Shown in pieces: positions 1 through 11,449 of a stretch of 64,000 nt of DNA. The DNA comes from Undaria pinnatifida (lineage: Eukaryota > Sar > Phaeophyceae > Laminariales > Alariaceae), in contig JABAKD010000029.1 of the NCBI GenBank assembly GCA_012845835.1, forward strand, positions 8,439,380-8,503,379, in the 5' to 3' direction. The first letter of the stretch is position 1; the number at the start of each line of letters is the position of its first letter. The notes under the pieces were generated by a model that made no database searches, was not told the origin of the DNA, and saw nothing but the letters and a program-made list of their open reading frames with translations. The position numbers and the translations under genes were made by a program.

Positions 1-224
1 GTATTTTCATTTTTTGTAATATATGCACCATTATGCGTGTCTACAAGTCGTGCACCCTTTGTGCACCCGCACCCCTTTTTAGTATACTATTAATAGTTAT
101 CAATCAAATTGTATCAATAGTACACCGATTTACGGAGTGCCCGGTTCCAGCCCGACCCAAAGTGGAAGCCCTAACTTATATAATCATGTACTAGTTTTTT
201 TTTTTCTTGTCTTGGTTCCATTTA

Positions 225-752
225 TTGTCCTCGCACCACCTAATCTCGTGCTCGCTCCCAGTAGTAACTCAGATCCGGGGTCACATAATGGGCCCTACCT
301 TGTTGCTGACGTATGTATGTTGTGCCTGTCGTACCCAGTACTAGGGCATGACATTGCGTTGTCGAATGCATTACGATGCATTATCTCTGTGTCGTGGCTT
401 GTGACCACAGAGCTGATCTTTCTAGGGTGAAGAATCAGTACGGACACTGGGTGTGCTGGATGTCGACGAGTAGAAGAACGGTTTAATGTGAAGAACACAC
501 ACACACACCTTCCCCTGCCCACTACGATACGTGCCTTCATTTTTATCGCGGGAATGATTCAGCAGTTTCTTCCCTCGTCGACTCGCGTCGAATTGTACCT
601 ATGCCCACGTTGCTTGGCGCTCTCAGCAGTTAGTTGATCCTTTTTTTTTTGCGTGTCGCAAGCGGAGTAAAAATCTTCCCACGGGATGGGAATCGAACGC
701 AAGGACCAACGCTAGTAGTATTCGAGGGCAACCACTAGACCACCGGGGCGAC
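225..752 (-). mobile_element. SINE-1 copy a (tRNA-headed)
   Basis: On the minus strand a tRNA-like head (752-679) has box A TGGTCTAGTGGTT and box B GCGTTCGATTCCC, as in a Glu/Asp-type tRNA. The body contains GACGAGGGAAGAAACTGC, CGCGATAAAAATGAAGGCAC and CCGGATCTGAGTTACTACTG. An unrelated ~190-bp stretch (about 300-490) interrupts the body. The head does not fold as a complete cloverleaf, so it is a SINE and not a tRNA gene. Confidence 0.7.
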
Positions 753-794
753 CGTTATATCATATCCCGATCAAAAGGGTACATTTTTCCAAGC

Positions 795-1137
795 ATTTTT
801 CTTCTTCGTGTCCTATTAATTATCCTCGTCCTGCTCTCGCGCTCCCACGCAGTAGTAACTCAGATCCTGGGTCACATAGCGGGCTCTCCTTCCCCCTGCC
901 CACTACGATACGTGCCTTCATGTTTATCGCGGGAAGAATTTTGGCAATTTCTTCCCTCGTCAACTCGCGTCGATTTGTACCTACCCACGCTGCTAGGCGC
1001 TCTCAGCTGTTAGTTTTATCCTCTTTTTGTTTTGTTGCATTTTTGCATTAGAGTAAAATCTCACGACGGTGGGAATTGAACTCAAGGACCAACGCCAGTA
1101 GTATTCGGGGGTAACCTCTAGACCACCGGGGCGACCG
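795..1137 (-). mobile_element. SINE-1 copy b (tRNA-headed)
   Basis: Same head (1137-1064: TGGTCTAGAGGTT and GAGTTCAATTCCC) and the same body without the interruption. It lies immediately next to copy a in the same orientation. This copy shows the undivided body length. Confidence 0.7.
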
Positions 1138-1149
1138 GCTTACGCGCAC

Positions 1150-2490
1150 CCTTGGGCGTGTGTATTTTTTCAGTCATGGTCGCCCCCGTGTGTATCACGG
1201 TGTTTTTCCCGTAAGACTGTTACTCCGACCCATCTACATCGTCGCCACCGTTCCGAACCCAAAGGCACGAGCACCCGAACTGGGTTCCGATTGCAAGGCA
1301 GGGAAGAGGGGTATCGCTGGTATGTGGAACTACGTATTTTTAGCTTCCTGCTGAGGGCGATCGGTTTGGCCTGTGTCACGCAACACTATTTTGAAGACGT
1401 TTCGCTCGTTCTCTTTCGATGCGGTGCCGTGTCCCCATGAGTGCACGTTGTATGTACATGGCGGTGCACTAGCCAGCAACGAAATAGTTCAGGTCGGCAT
1501 ATTTCTCCTGGTGAGTTGTACATTGCGACCTGTTCATACGAAGGTCGTGTTTTGCGTGACGTGTGCTGCTATGCTGCCCTGCTGTTTCGTGTACGTAGGT
1601 CGGTGCGTACTTGGTTTCCACCCACTTAATATACAAGGGGACGGGAGCAAGCGTAGTTTGGGCGAAACTACTGCTGTTGTAATAGTACGAAGGCGACCAC
1701 ATATCAGATATTGGTTACGCGTAAACACAGCAGTTACGCCTTTTGGTACGTGACTGGAAAATGATTGCCTTCGTTTCTTCCGTGTTTGGTCGTCTGTTGT
1801 GTATAACATAGTAGTTAGCAGGTTAGTCTGTGCGTCTGTTCGCGCGTGTGCTTGGATTGTAGTTTGGCGGAGAAATTCGATGCCGGGGTTTTTTGTTTCA
1901 CCCGGACTTGTTTCATGGCTTACGACTTGATGCGAAATGCATTTGTCAACATGGATGATCATTTTTTTGTGTGAATTCCTGGAATACCACGTTTTTGTGT
2001 GAAGGCAAACACACTCCAGCAGGTAGTTTTTGCTTTTTTCGATTGAGGTGTTTCTTTAGTTGTTTTTTCGTTTTGGTTTATTTCACTACTGCTGCTGCTG
2101 TTGTGTAGTTTCTTCTTTTTGGGTGTTTTTCGCCGTGTAATTCTTACCTGGTACGCTGACACTTGGTTTGCTTCCCTCTGTTTATTTACACAGTCAGGTG
2201 TTGTGCATATGACGTGGGGTTGAAGAAAACGATGACTTAATGTTGAGACCGAACACACATCACATCGAGTAGTAACAGGTATTTAGGCGAGGCCTCTGTC
2301 CCCGCTGGTCTGATAGTAAGCCGTGTAACTATTGAGGTTGAAGTCCTAGGTTTCTCGTCCAAGGGACTCTTTCCTTGTATATCGACAGGCCGAAAGCGCG
2401 AGAGCGTGAGTTGGCGAAATTCGATGCAAGTTGACGAGCGTACACACATCTGAAAAGTGGGAATGCCGAACCCTGTTTTGTTATTTTTTT
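1150..2490. other. No recognised gene
   Basis: Mixed-composition DNA with several overlapping short frames on both strands and none with a recognisable domain. I see no repeat family here. Confidence 0.5.
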
Positions 2491-2499
2491 GTTGATCCC

Positions 2500-2672
2500 A
2501 TTTATTTTCCTTGCACTACGCTCCTCGCGCTCCCTCCCAGTAGTATAGCTCAGATCCGGGGTCACATAGCGGGCCCTCCTCCCCTCTCTCCGCTACGGTG
2601 CGTGCCTTCATTTTTATCGCGAGAAGCATTCAGCATTTTCTTCCCTCGTCAACTCGCGTCGAATCATGCCCG
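2500..2672 (-). repeat. SINE-1 body fragment
   Basis: CAGATCCGGGGTCACATAGC, GTGCGTGCCTTCATTTTTAT and CGTCAACTCGCGTCGAAT match the bodies of copies a and b; the head is absent. Other fragments: 4087-4172 (opposite strand), 46683-46826, about 50945-51060 and about 55845-55955. Confidence 0.65.
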
Positions 2673-2689
2673 ATATAGATGAAAAAAAA

Positions 2690-4080
2690 GTACACCATTT
2701 AATGTGAACAGCGGTGCCAGCCAACGCAAAGTCCATCAAAACGGGTGAAAGTGCTGTCTCCCGATATTCCTCGTCGATAAAGCAGCACCTGCTGCAGCAG
2801 CAATTCATTTTGAGAGAACCACCTGACACCAACCACCTACCAGGCACTGAAGAAAAATGCGTCGTCGTTTCTGTGGCACACTAATATATATTGCATTTTT
2901 TTAGTGGGCCTTGGTGCCATAGTTTAACTCTTTTATTAATAGCAGTTATGCCCATGTACCCATGTACAACTTATAGTGAAAATAGGAAGAAAATTGTCAA
3001 CAGATGACAACAGAACAACAGCAGTCTTTCGTAAATACGTTTAGTTATTCACATAATCGCTTTCACTCTTGAGCTCAACTCGTACGAGATTTTACCCTCG
3101 ACGACCTTCTGGACTGAAGAACGCCGTGTCAGGTCGTATAGGAGGTGCCTCCCTTTCTCTCTTGTCTCCCCCCGGTACTTTATTTTTTTCAAGTTGTTTT
3201 CCATAAAAACAAATGGCGCTTGCAGTACGGGGGGGTATAAACGTTTATCAATACACAGGATTATTTATTTTTAACGTAAAAAACTTTTCCCGATTCGTAT
3301 TCTTCCCGTGGGCCGAGCGGCCTTGGTGCCTTGGTGGCGTTTTGGCTTCATCAATCTCAACAAGATTGAATTTCGCCATTTTCGCTCTTTTTATTTTCGC
3401 GAAAATCATGAAATTGGAATCCAGAAAGAGGAGCATGCTTCGTTTCGTTTTGGGTCGTATGCATGCACTGCTGCGTTCGTACCCTTTTATGATACTTGGA
3501 AGCATCCTACCAGGTACATGACCATGGTTGTAGTTGTTTTTAAGTCGCATGTGGTACAGGGTATCAAGAGGTGTAATGCAAAAAAATACCGCCGCATGCT
3601 GAAGACGAGGAGGTAGACCGCACAATTGTTGAAAAATCCATTGGAATAATCCCTCAAAAACAGACCGCGTACTGAACAACCTGCGTTCGTACCGAATACG
3701 TGAGTGGTTCGTGGTGTCACGGCCGTTGTTTTGTGCGCCAGTTGTCGGGCGTGGTGGTCCTGCAACTAGCTAAAACCTGGGGTCTGCGCTTCGCATTGTT
3801 TTGGCGATACTTGGGAAAGTCGAAAATGTTTTGTGTGTTTGTTTAGAGCTTCGCCGACGTTCTTGTTTCGTTCTCTTTTGTGCCTTGCTATCATCGTGAA
3901 CTACAGCAGCAGCAAAAGCGTAGTAACGGAGCAGAAGTAACCATATGATGCCTTTTACCGGCTACATGTTTCAAAACTAAATAGTACCCACATCGTAACA
4001 TTTTGTATGAAAAGTGAGTGTGATACGGTATCATTTCATATCATGCATCTTGGATGCGAGTCGATCGAAAAGAAACAGCT
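2690..4080. other. No recognised gene
   Basis: Frames of up to 143 codons overlap each other on opposite strands (3213-3765) without motifs; composition is ordinary. Nothing further is supported. Confidence 0.5.
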
Positions 4081-4176
4081 GACGTTTTTTGTTCCCGCGA
4101 TAAAAATGAAGGCACGTGCCATAGTGGGGAGGGTGGGATAAAAGACCCTGCTTAGTGACCCTGGATCTGAAGTTCG

Positions 4177-4349
4177 TTAACCCTTTTAGAGCCCCCAATC
4201 CCCTCCCTATACTAAATCTGAGTAATTTTGTCCCTAAAAAGGGTTTCCAGTGGTGAAGGGGTTAACCCCTTTAGAGCCCCCGAACCCTCCCTATACTAAA
4301 CCAAGTAATTTTGTCCCCAAAAACGGGTTTCCAGTTGTAAAGGGGTTAA
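4177..4349 (+). mobile_element. MITE-A, two head-to-tail copies sharing a TTAA
   Basis: Two ~88-bp units (4177-4265 and 4262-4349) each begin TTAACCCCTTT or similar and end AAAGGGGTTAA or similar, and they share the central TTAA. TTAA flanks plus a terminal repeat starting CCC are features of piggyBac-type elements. The interior, AGAGCCCCC...ACTAAA...TTTGTCCC...GGGTTTCCAG, carries no frame. Confidence 0.8.
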
Positions 4350-4690
4350 GGGAGGGAGAAAGAACTAAGACGTGCGAAGATAGCAGATGGGATGAGCAAA
4401 AAAATATAAAACGTCATGCATGAAGTCATATCATACCCAGTCGCTTTTGGGAAGTGGCCTCGTACACCAAAGTTAACTACTGCTGTCACTAAACTACTGA
4501 TTGTGCCGTTCAATGCCAAGGGTAAGATGGACTCTACGAGTACGAAGCAGTATTCGTAGGTTCGACCGCTGCCTTTTTGCAGCGGCTGTTGGTGGTGTTG
4601 CTGCAGCTCGAAAAGCCTTGGGGTTGACGTTCCCCTATGACGTCCCCTCAACCCTGTGATAAGAGCATAAACCTACCATTACAAGTACAG

Positions 4691-5011
4691 CACTATATAG
4701 GGATTCCCTCGGTAAGGCGGTGGTGTGCGAGCGCAGTGTGACCGCTTTGTCGGGGAAGGCGCCTTGTTCATTGCAGATTGTGGGCGTGATTCCCCAGTGC
4801 CGCCGAGCGATTTCGACCGCCTTAAATCGGGATACCTCCTTACCCAGAGACCGCCTTTTTTGGGAACTCCCACTCAGCGATTTCGAACGCCTTATATCGG
4901 GATACCGCTTTACCCAGACCCGCCTTTTTGGGGAACTCCCACTGAGCAATTTCGAACGCCTTATATCGGGATACCGCCCTACCCAGACCGCTTTATTGGG
5001 GGACTCCTGCT
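4691..5011. mobile_element. MITE-H copy 1 with internal minisatellite
   Basis: It starts AGCACTATATAGGGATTCCC and GTAAGGCGGT; the right end is the near-complement ACCGCTTTATTGGGGGACTCC. Between them about three ~70-bp units repeat the end sequence (CGCCTTATATCGGGATACCG, TACCCAGACCCGCC, GGGAACTCCCACTGAGC) from about 4795. Confidence 0.65.
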
Positions 5012-5212
5012 AGCGGTAAAGTCGGTTTTCCAGGCGCGAGTAGTGAAGGCGTATGCACCAGTATGGACCTGGCTCATCGTAGGCTGACTCCCGATTTCAC
5101 TTTGTATATGTTTCTGGCGGAGGCATGAATTGCGCCAGCTATGATATATGCGTGTACCACCTTTGGTTTGCATGTGTTTTTTCCCTGGGGTATTCCTCAG
5201 CTCCAGAGTGAC

Positions 5213-5451
5213 TGGAGCCTGTCCAGTGACGACGGACTTGATTATGCGCCTTACGCAACGCCTTTAGAACTCGAAACTTTTTTGGGGGACAAAATTACTT
5301 GAAGTTAGTATAGGGAGAGGTTTGGAGCCTGTCCAGTGACCACGGACTCGATTATGCGCCTTACGCAACGCCTTTAGAACTCGAAACCCTTTTTGGGGAC
5401 AAAATTACTTGAAGTTAGTGTAGGGAGAGGTTTGGGAGCTCTGAAGGGGTC
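5213..5451 (-). repeat. Tandem ~111-bp duplication containing two MITE-A copies
   Basis: The block starting GGAGCCTGTCCAGTGAC and continuing GATTATGCGCCTTACGCAACG occurs twice (from 5213 and from about 5325). Each block ends in an inverted MITE-A (CGCCTTTAGAACTCGAAAC...TTAGTRTAGGGAGAGGTTT). The MITE was therefore amplified together with its flank, not by transposition. Confidence 0.7.
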
Positions 5452-5595
5452 AATGTGAGAACAACGACAAACAACAACTCTGTATTTACCCCCGTTATAG
5501 AGCCCCATATGCCTTCGCTATAGTTCCAAGTAAGTTGTCCCCGAAAACGTCTTTCCGGTTGCAAAGGCGCTGCACCCGAAACCCTGAAACCGCGT

Positions 5596-5686
5596 TTAAA
5601 CCCCTTGAGAGCCCCCGAATCCCTCCCTATACTAAATCCAAGTAATTTTGTCCCCTAAAACGGGTTTCCAGTTGTAAAGGGGTTAA
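5596..5686 (+). mobile_element. MITE-A copy
   Basis: It starts TTTAAACCCCTTGAGAGCCC and ends GTAAAGGGGTTAAAC, with the family interior intact. A more diverged relative precedes it at about 5490-5568. Confidence 0.75.
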
Positions 5687-6054
5687 ACGTTTTTCTTCTT
5701 TTTTTTCATCCTCCGGCGGATGGGGAAAAATAAAGCTCAAGCTCACCACACTTCCACATATTTTCATAAACACTACAACCCGAAACCCTGAAACCGTAGA
5801 TTCTTACAAGCCAAACAGCCAACCAATCAACGAACCAAGGCGGCATGTATATGTCGTTAGCTGTCCTGTGCCTTCATAGCGGTCATGTGCGGGGTCTCCC
5901 GTCTCCTATATAAAACGTTCGCTTCCTTGAATGTTGTAATATTTTTGTTCTAGGTTGTTTTTTTTAGTTTTTGGTTTTTCATCTTTCAGGTGAGTTTCGT
6001 GGTTTTGTACTCTGAATGTCTCGCTGCGTACTCTTACCTGTCTCTCCCCACCAG

Positions 6055-6163
6055 GTCCACCCGTGTGACCGATATCCATGGTCTTGCTGACATGTGGCAC
6101 TCTCAAAACCATTTATTTCGCACATTAATGGGTGGGGAGCAGCACGAGTGGCGTACAGAAGGG
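6055..6163 (+). CDS. Candidate upstream exon of the cyclin gene
   Basis: An acceptor (CCCCACCAG, AG at 6053-6054) precedes an open stretch reading LADMWHSQNHLFRTLMGG and then EWRTEG, followed by a GTGACG donor at 6164. It ends in phase 0, which matches the phase-0 start of the firm exon at 6556. The joined EWRTEG plus NKMATFLGYSRD would resemble the WR...W/F...SRETV stretch at the start of stramenopile cyclin boxes. The donor is weak and no initiator ATG is visible upstream in frame, so this is a suggestion only. Confidence 0.3.
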
Positions 6164-6555
6164 GTGACGTACCGTTTTTTTTTTTCCCTTGTCGTTTTTC
6201 GTTGCTGTCAGTTTTTAACCCCCCGCCCCCCCCCCCCCCTCTCCCCCCCTTTACGAACATGATCTCATTCCAAGGTCGAAACCCTACACTAAAGATGTCA
6301 GTTGATGGCGCTCTTGCCTCTTGCCGCTAGAAGCAAAGCAACGACCCATGTCAAAAGTATGCACTCGCAAATTTTGTCCAAGCAAGCCTTGACTTCCCTC
6401 CAACCATTGCGGTAGTTAGTTGACCATCAACGAACGACATCTTTGCCCTTGCTCCTTGTCTGATGTCTGAACATGTCATGTCCGGTGTATTTGCTCTGAA
6501 CGTGGTCTGTCTTCATCTGCCCTCCTTCCTGTCTGTCGTAACCTGTTGCGCTCAG

Positions 6556-9500
6556 AACAAAATGGCGACCTTCCTTGGCTACAGCAGGGATACTGTAGCG
6601 GTGGCCCTCAACTACTTCGACCGATACACCTGCGCGAGACCCTGCAGCCCCACCACGGCGCAGGCGGTAGCCGCGACTGCCCTCCATCTCGCCGCCAAGT
6701 TCGAGGAAACCAACCCCGCTTCCCTGGTGAGACGGGTAAAAAAGAAAGAAAAAAAAACTTGCACCTCGTAGGAGACTTTTATTCTCGAATGCTTTCTTAA
6801 TATTAACATATTACTTAGATGTCGATATCTAGTAATACTCTTGTGTTCGTACTCCTCCCGATATTAAAGCGGGGGGGGAAAACGAATAAACCACCCACCA
6901 TGCATATGATGGAGCAGTATAGTGGAAACTACAGTGATTAATTTCGAAATAGATATGATGCTAGATCTAGGTCAAAATCCCCCACCTAAAGTAGAAATAC
7001 CAACACTATCCATTGATAGTGGAGAAAAACAAAACATACATTTCATAGTTTCCGCGCACAGACTGACTAAAATCATCCTGTTGACCCTGATAGCTACCTG
7101 GTACACTGTAGTTGTAAGGGGAGTCGCCGACCTATATCCTTAATGAGGACACACAACTCGTAATGCGCGCGATCGGAGTATCACGCACAGCTTGCAAAGA
7201 TGAGTTTCGACGAAATCTTCGATCTCACAGCTGGAGTGTATTTTCATTTTTTATAAAATATATACATATTTGAAATCAAATAGGACCCCCCCCCCGACAA
7301 AAAACTCGCCCATTTAGTATATTGCAAGTACCAAAAACGCAGCTTGCAAGGACAATGATGTCGGATTACGGCTGGAGATGCTTATCCTTACGCCTTTTTC
7401 GGCAAAATGGGTTTTTTGCGTGCTTACGGGTAATTACGGCAAAAACAGGGGACGTTTAAGAAACATCCCCGCTAGGATCAAAAGGCACGTCCAAAATTGT
7501 GCAGACCATTATTTTATATATTTTTTCGCAATTTATGTGAATTTATAACCTATTATTTAGGTTCGTGCTGTAGCGCCGTGGCACTGCTGCTGTAAGCTGT
7601 AAGCCTCCGTCAGCCCGTCAGCAGGTCAGCAGACACCAACAACGGAGGCCGCCCTGCTTGTGGCTTGTTGTCGTGAGCCGTGAATAACATAGGTTGAATT
7701 TATCGAGACATACACTAGCGGGCCCCTCATAACTCATAACTCACAAGTAATCAGAGCTTCCACTTCTTCGTGACTCGTGACCCATTGCCCGGTCACACGC
7801 ATCATGGCTTTCGCAGAATCGTTTTTGCCAATAAGGCCGGTCTAACAGTTGAAAATTGGAAATGTACATGACGGAAATCAACTCCTCCGCCCGTTCGTCA
7901 CCTCCAGAAGTAGGAACTTCCACACATCTCTCATCTCTCATGCTCTACCAGTCGGATAAGATGCCCGAAGCAATCTGCTGCCCTACAACCCAACTGCTCC
8001 TATACCGTCCACCACAAACCACAAAAACATTCACTCGTCCTCCATATCCTCCTCGCTCTCCGACTCTATCTCGCTTTACCACTCCGATGGGATGATTTCG
8101 TCGTCCGACTCCCCTCCGAACCCCTGGAAATCGACTCCTCCGCCCGTTCGTCACCTCCAGAAGTAGAAACTTCCACACATCTCTCATCTCTCATGCTCTA
8201 CCAGTCGGATACGATGCCCTAACCCAAGCTCAAAGTCCAAATGTGGCTGGCTACTGGGAAGCAACAATGCGGGGGTTTCCTAGATATTTTTACCATTTTC
8301 GTTTATAGGGGACTGGGGGCGTAGCGTAATTTCGCCGGCCCAGTCTTATTACTTACCGCCAAAACGGCTCGCCGTAAGGACGTAATTACGTAATCCGACA
8401 TCATTGTGCAAGGATGAGTATTGACGCGAGATTCGTCAAACTCACGGCTTACGTCCTTGAAATAATTTTTCTGTAACATACCTGGTTATATATATAATAT
8501 TTTGAAACGAAAGAATAGGACCTCTCCCATTAAGAAAAACTCACCCACATAGTATAATACAAATACCAACAACGCAGCTTGCAAAGGTGAGTGTTGACCC
8601 GAAATTCGTCGAACTCACGGCTGGCGTCCTTGAAGCATTATTATTACGTACCAGTTGATTGATCATGTTACGTAGACCGTGTGTGTATTCTTGAAATGAA
8701 ATGGACGTTTTCCCCCATCTTCGTCCAGCACAACCAGTGTCCGTGCTGATAAAAACGAACTTAGGAAGTATTACTTGTATTCTGTACTTGTAGAGGTACA
8801 GGATGGGGAGGGGTTAAGGACGAAATTGCCGTACGCTGCTTGAAACGTATGTACCTCTCCCTCCCCCGTCCTCAGCTGTCAGCATTTTCCGTTCCACCGC
8901 TCCGTCCTTCGCACCCGCCGTTTTGTTGAATGTTGTCGCCGGTTGCAGCGCCAACTGATAAAGTATATCGCGGTCTTTACGCCTGACCAGCTGCTGGTTA
9001 TGGAGATGTCTATGCTCAAGGTAAGATATGTAGTCTTGACAGTAGAAGTTTGGTTCGGTGGCTAGACGGAGATTGGCCTGGCTTTTGGCGTTTTTGTCAT
9101 TGTCCTTTCCTTCCCTTGCCGTTGGGAGTCTAATTTTGGCCAAGAACCCCTCACGTCTCCCTCAAGTCTCCCCTCAGTTATTTCCCATCCCTAGCCAACA
9201 TCGCCACCTCAACAAAACCTTACAGCTTGTATTCCCCACCCCTCCCCCATCCTCCATGCCCACCTCCGCACGACATGAAACCTTACAGCTAGTGTTCCCT
9301 AACCTCCTCCCCGCCGCCCCCTCCCCCACCCCCGCCTCCGCACGATAAAAACAAAAAACGTCTGAAATCGCCACTCGAAGGTACTTGGATATTTCCCCTC
9401 TCTAGCCAACATCGTCACCTCAAAACCTTACAGCTACTATGCCCCACCCCTCCCCCATCCTCCATCCCTGCCTCCGCACGACATAAAACCTTATTGCTAG

Positions 9501-11430
9501 TATTACCTAACCCCTTCCTCCCCGCCCCCCCCCTCCCCCATCCCCGCCTCCGCACGATACCAAACCCCCGTCTGAAATCGCCACTCGAAGGTACTCAACT
9601 GGGACCTGAGGCCCGCAACCAACTACGACTTCGTCCGAGCTTTCTGCGACCTCCTGCCCTCTGCCTCTGAGTCTTTATCGGGCATGCCTTTGACCCTTCT
9701 GAACAAGGAGGACGAGGCGAAGGAGACCGAGCGGCTGCGTGTAGGAGCCGAGGATATAGCGGACCTCTCTTCTAACGGTGAGTACTATTTAACTCTGGTG
9801 GCATGTCGTTACTGACGGCGGGGTTGGTGTACGAAGGAAGTGGACTCTTTTCTTCATTTTTCAATGTTATTTTGGACTCTCATCTCCCTCGCCGAAAACA
9901 AAAATGTACCTATCAATGGGTTTTCGATCCCCCCTCAACAACAATGATCTCGTTTTCGTTTTGCTTCGCTTTTTTTGTGTCACTTGCGTTCTAATTTGCA
10001 CCTACGAACTTGACCGCTCCGTCCCTTCCGCTCTGCCAGAGATCTGCTTCGTCGACTTCCTGCCGTCAACGGTCGCCACCGCCACCATCCTCGTCTCCGT
10101 CTCTCTGGGACCCTCCTCCCCTTACTCCTCCTCGCCCTCCTCTTTGTCCTCTGACCGGGCCGTTTCGGAGCCAGAAATGGATTATTTCGCGTTCGACTTG
10201 GCGTCGCGACCTTCGTCTGCTGCCGCGTCCCACGAAGACGTTCTTCAAACTTGCTGCATCGGGTACGCGGACACCCAGGATGATGCCGCCGCAGCTGCGC
10301 AGCTCCGTAGCATCCTGAAGTGCGTCCGCCTCCTGGAGCACCACCTTGCCGCGGAACACCCTGCCATCTCGGCCGCGGCTAGCGACGCCGCTGACCGAGT
10401 CGCTCGGTACGCCGGGCTCGTCGACGAGCCGAGACAAAGAGGAGGTGCTAACGGGAACGGGGTCAACGGTAGTGGAGGCGGGGGGGCGAAGATCAAGGTT
10501 GCTTCGGGTGCAGGAGGAGCTTCGGAGGGAGGTGCCGAGCTCGGAGGGAGGAAGAAAGTGTCGGCCGTGGGTTCTGCCGCCGGCCAGGCTAAGGGCCGGA
10601 GGTGCTCTACCCCAACCGGGGTCGAGGGCATCGTGCACATCGAGATGGCGGCCATCCGTAACTCGAGCGTTGACAACAGCGTCGGATCAGGAGCAGAATC
10701 AGGAGGAGCTGAGGGAGGCGTGGGGGTCGTCAATGAACCCGCTAAACTTAGCGGGCCTGCTAAGATCAGCGGTCTGGACAAGTCGGCGGTGGTGGCTGCT
10801 CCGAAGGCTGCGTCATCCGCGGCGGGCGGTGATGGAGAGGGGACGGTCACCCAACACCCCCGACCCGCTCCGTGCGCGACGAGGCCGAGCGGTGGGTCCT
10901 TTCGCTTCTCCTCTGAGGACGTGGCCTTCGCGAGAGCGGCGAAGAGGAAGAAGACGCGAGGCGCGGCCTCTTCTTGTGGCCCTATCGCAGCGCCCACGTC
11001 GAGGATACGGACGGCGAAAACGGCAGCAGCTGCGGCGACAATGGCAGCAGCGACGGCCATGACGACGGCAGCGGTAGCGGCGCCGACCGCAGCAGCGGCG
11101 AAAGCGGTGATGGCGCCCGCGGCAACGTCGATGACGAAGACTGGGATGGTACAGACGACGAGCAGGCTCACCCTCCGCGGAACGGGGTCGGTCTCGTGGC
11201 AGCCTTTTTCCTCGTCGTCTTCTTGGCGTCCGGCCAAGCCCGGCGGTAGCGGCGACGAAGCCGGCGCCGGGGTGGGTTCCCTCGCCGGCTCCTCCTTGCT
11301 GTGCAGCCGTAAGCGGTCGGCGGAGGCTCTGGGGCATTGCGAGAGCGGATCCGGCTTCGGCGCTCCCGTACCAAGAGTCTCCAAGACCGCCACCCGAGAT
11401 ACGACCCCTTTCGATACTGCTGCGGGATAG
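6556..11430 (+). CDS. Cyclin (cyclin-box protein), 5' end not established
   Basis: A cyclin would bind and activate a cyclin-dependent kinase in the nucleus. I read four exons: 6556-6726, 8949-9020, 9591-9777 and 10040-11430 (TAG stop). All introns are GT-AG (donors GTGAGA, GTAAGA, GTGAGT) and phases join exactly, the last across a GAG codon, giving 606 codons. The first three exons hold the cyclin box: YSRDTVAVALNYFDRYT, AAKFEETNPASL, then FTPDQLLVMEMSMLK joined to VLNWDLRPATNYDFVRAF. This matches the family pattern of DR, AxKxEE and MExxxLxxLxWxLxPxT. The fourth exon opens with the second cyclin fold (ICFVDFLPSTVATATILV). It then runs about 400 residues of Ala/Gly/Ser-rich low-complexity sequence, far longer than a usual cyclin tail. 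The box looks like the divergent stramenopile cyclins rather than a clear A, B or D type. The start codon is unresolved: ATG at 6562 would cut the box, so at least one upstream exon is expected. The 2.2-kb intron holds a hAT-like element. Confidence 0.85.
7136..7352 (+). repeat. Repeat D 3'-end fragments in cyclin intron
   Basis: AATGAGGACACACAACTCG, GATGAGTTTCGACGAAATC and ACAGCTGGAGTGTATTTTC form the D 3' end. They are followed by a related ~180-bp unit that the hAT-like element splits (resuming at 8407) and that repeats at 8500-8650. Other lone D 3' ends: 1-26, 27115-27190, 29755-29880, 30220-30470 and 45312-45400. Confidence 0.65.
7353..8406. mobile_element. Non-autonomous hAT-like transposon in cyclin intron
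   Basis: The element has an 18-bp perfect terminal inverted repeat, CAATGATGTCGGATTACG, at 7353-7370 and its complement at 8389-8406. It is flanked by an exact 8-bp duplication TGCAAGGA (7345-7352 and 8407-8414), the hallmark size for hAT transposases. The target was a D-type repeat; a sister copy at 8578-8590 shows the uninterrupted site GCTTGCAAAGGTGAG. Inside is a ~92-bp direct duplication (7874-7965 and 8126-8218). No transposase frame survives, so it would need an enzyme supplied elsewhere. Confidence 0.85.
9165..9590 (+). repeat. Intronic tandem duplication reaching the cyclin splice acceptor
   Basis: A ~215-bp unit (TAGCCAACATCG, CACCTCAA, CTTACAGCTA, CCTCCGCACGA) occurs twice. Both copies end in TCTGAAATCGCCACTCGAAG followed by GTACT, which at 9571-9595 is the real acceptor and start of exon 3. 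The first copy (9363-9387) is thus a duplicated acceptor without its exon. Confidence 0.7.
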
Positions 11431-11449
11431 GTTTATTAGAGTATTAGGC

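Noticed and set aside
9904-10039. Upstream extension of the last cyclin frame (start MYLSMGFRSPLNNND)
   Set aside because: It is intronic: the CAG acceptor at 10037-10039 restores phase with the previous exon through a GAG codon and gives the conserved ICFVDFLPS.
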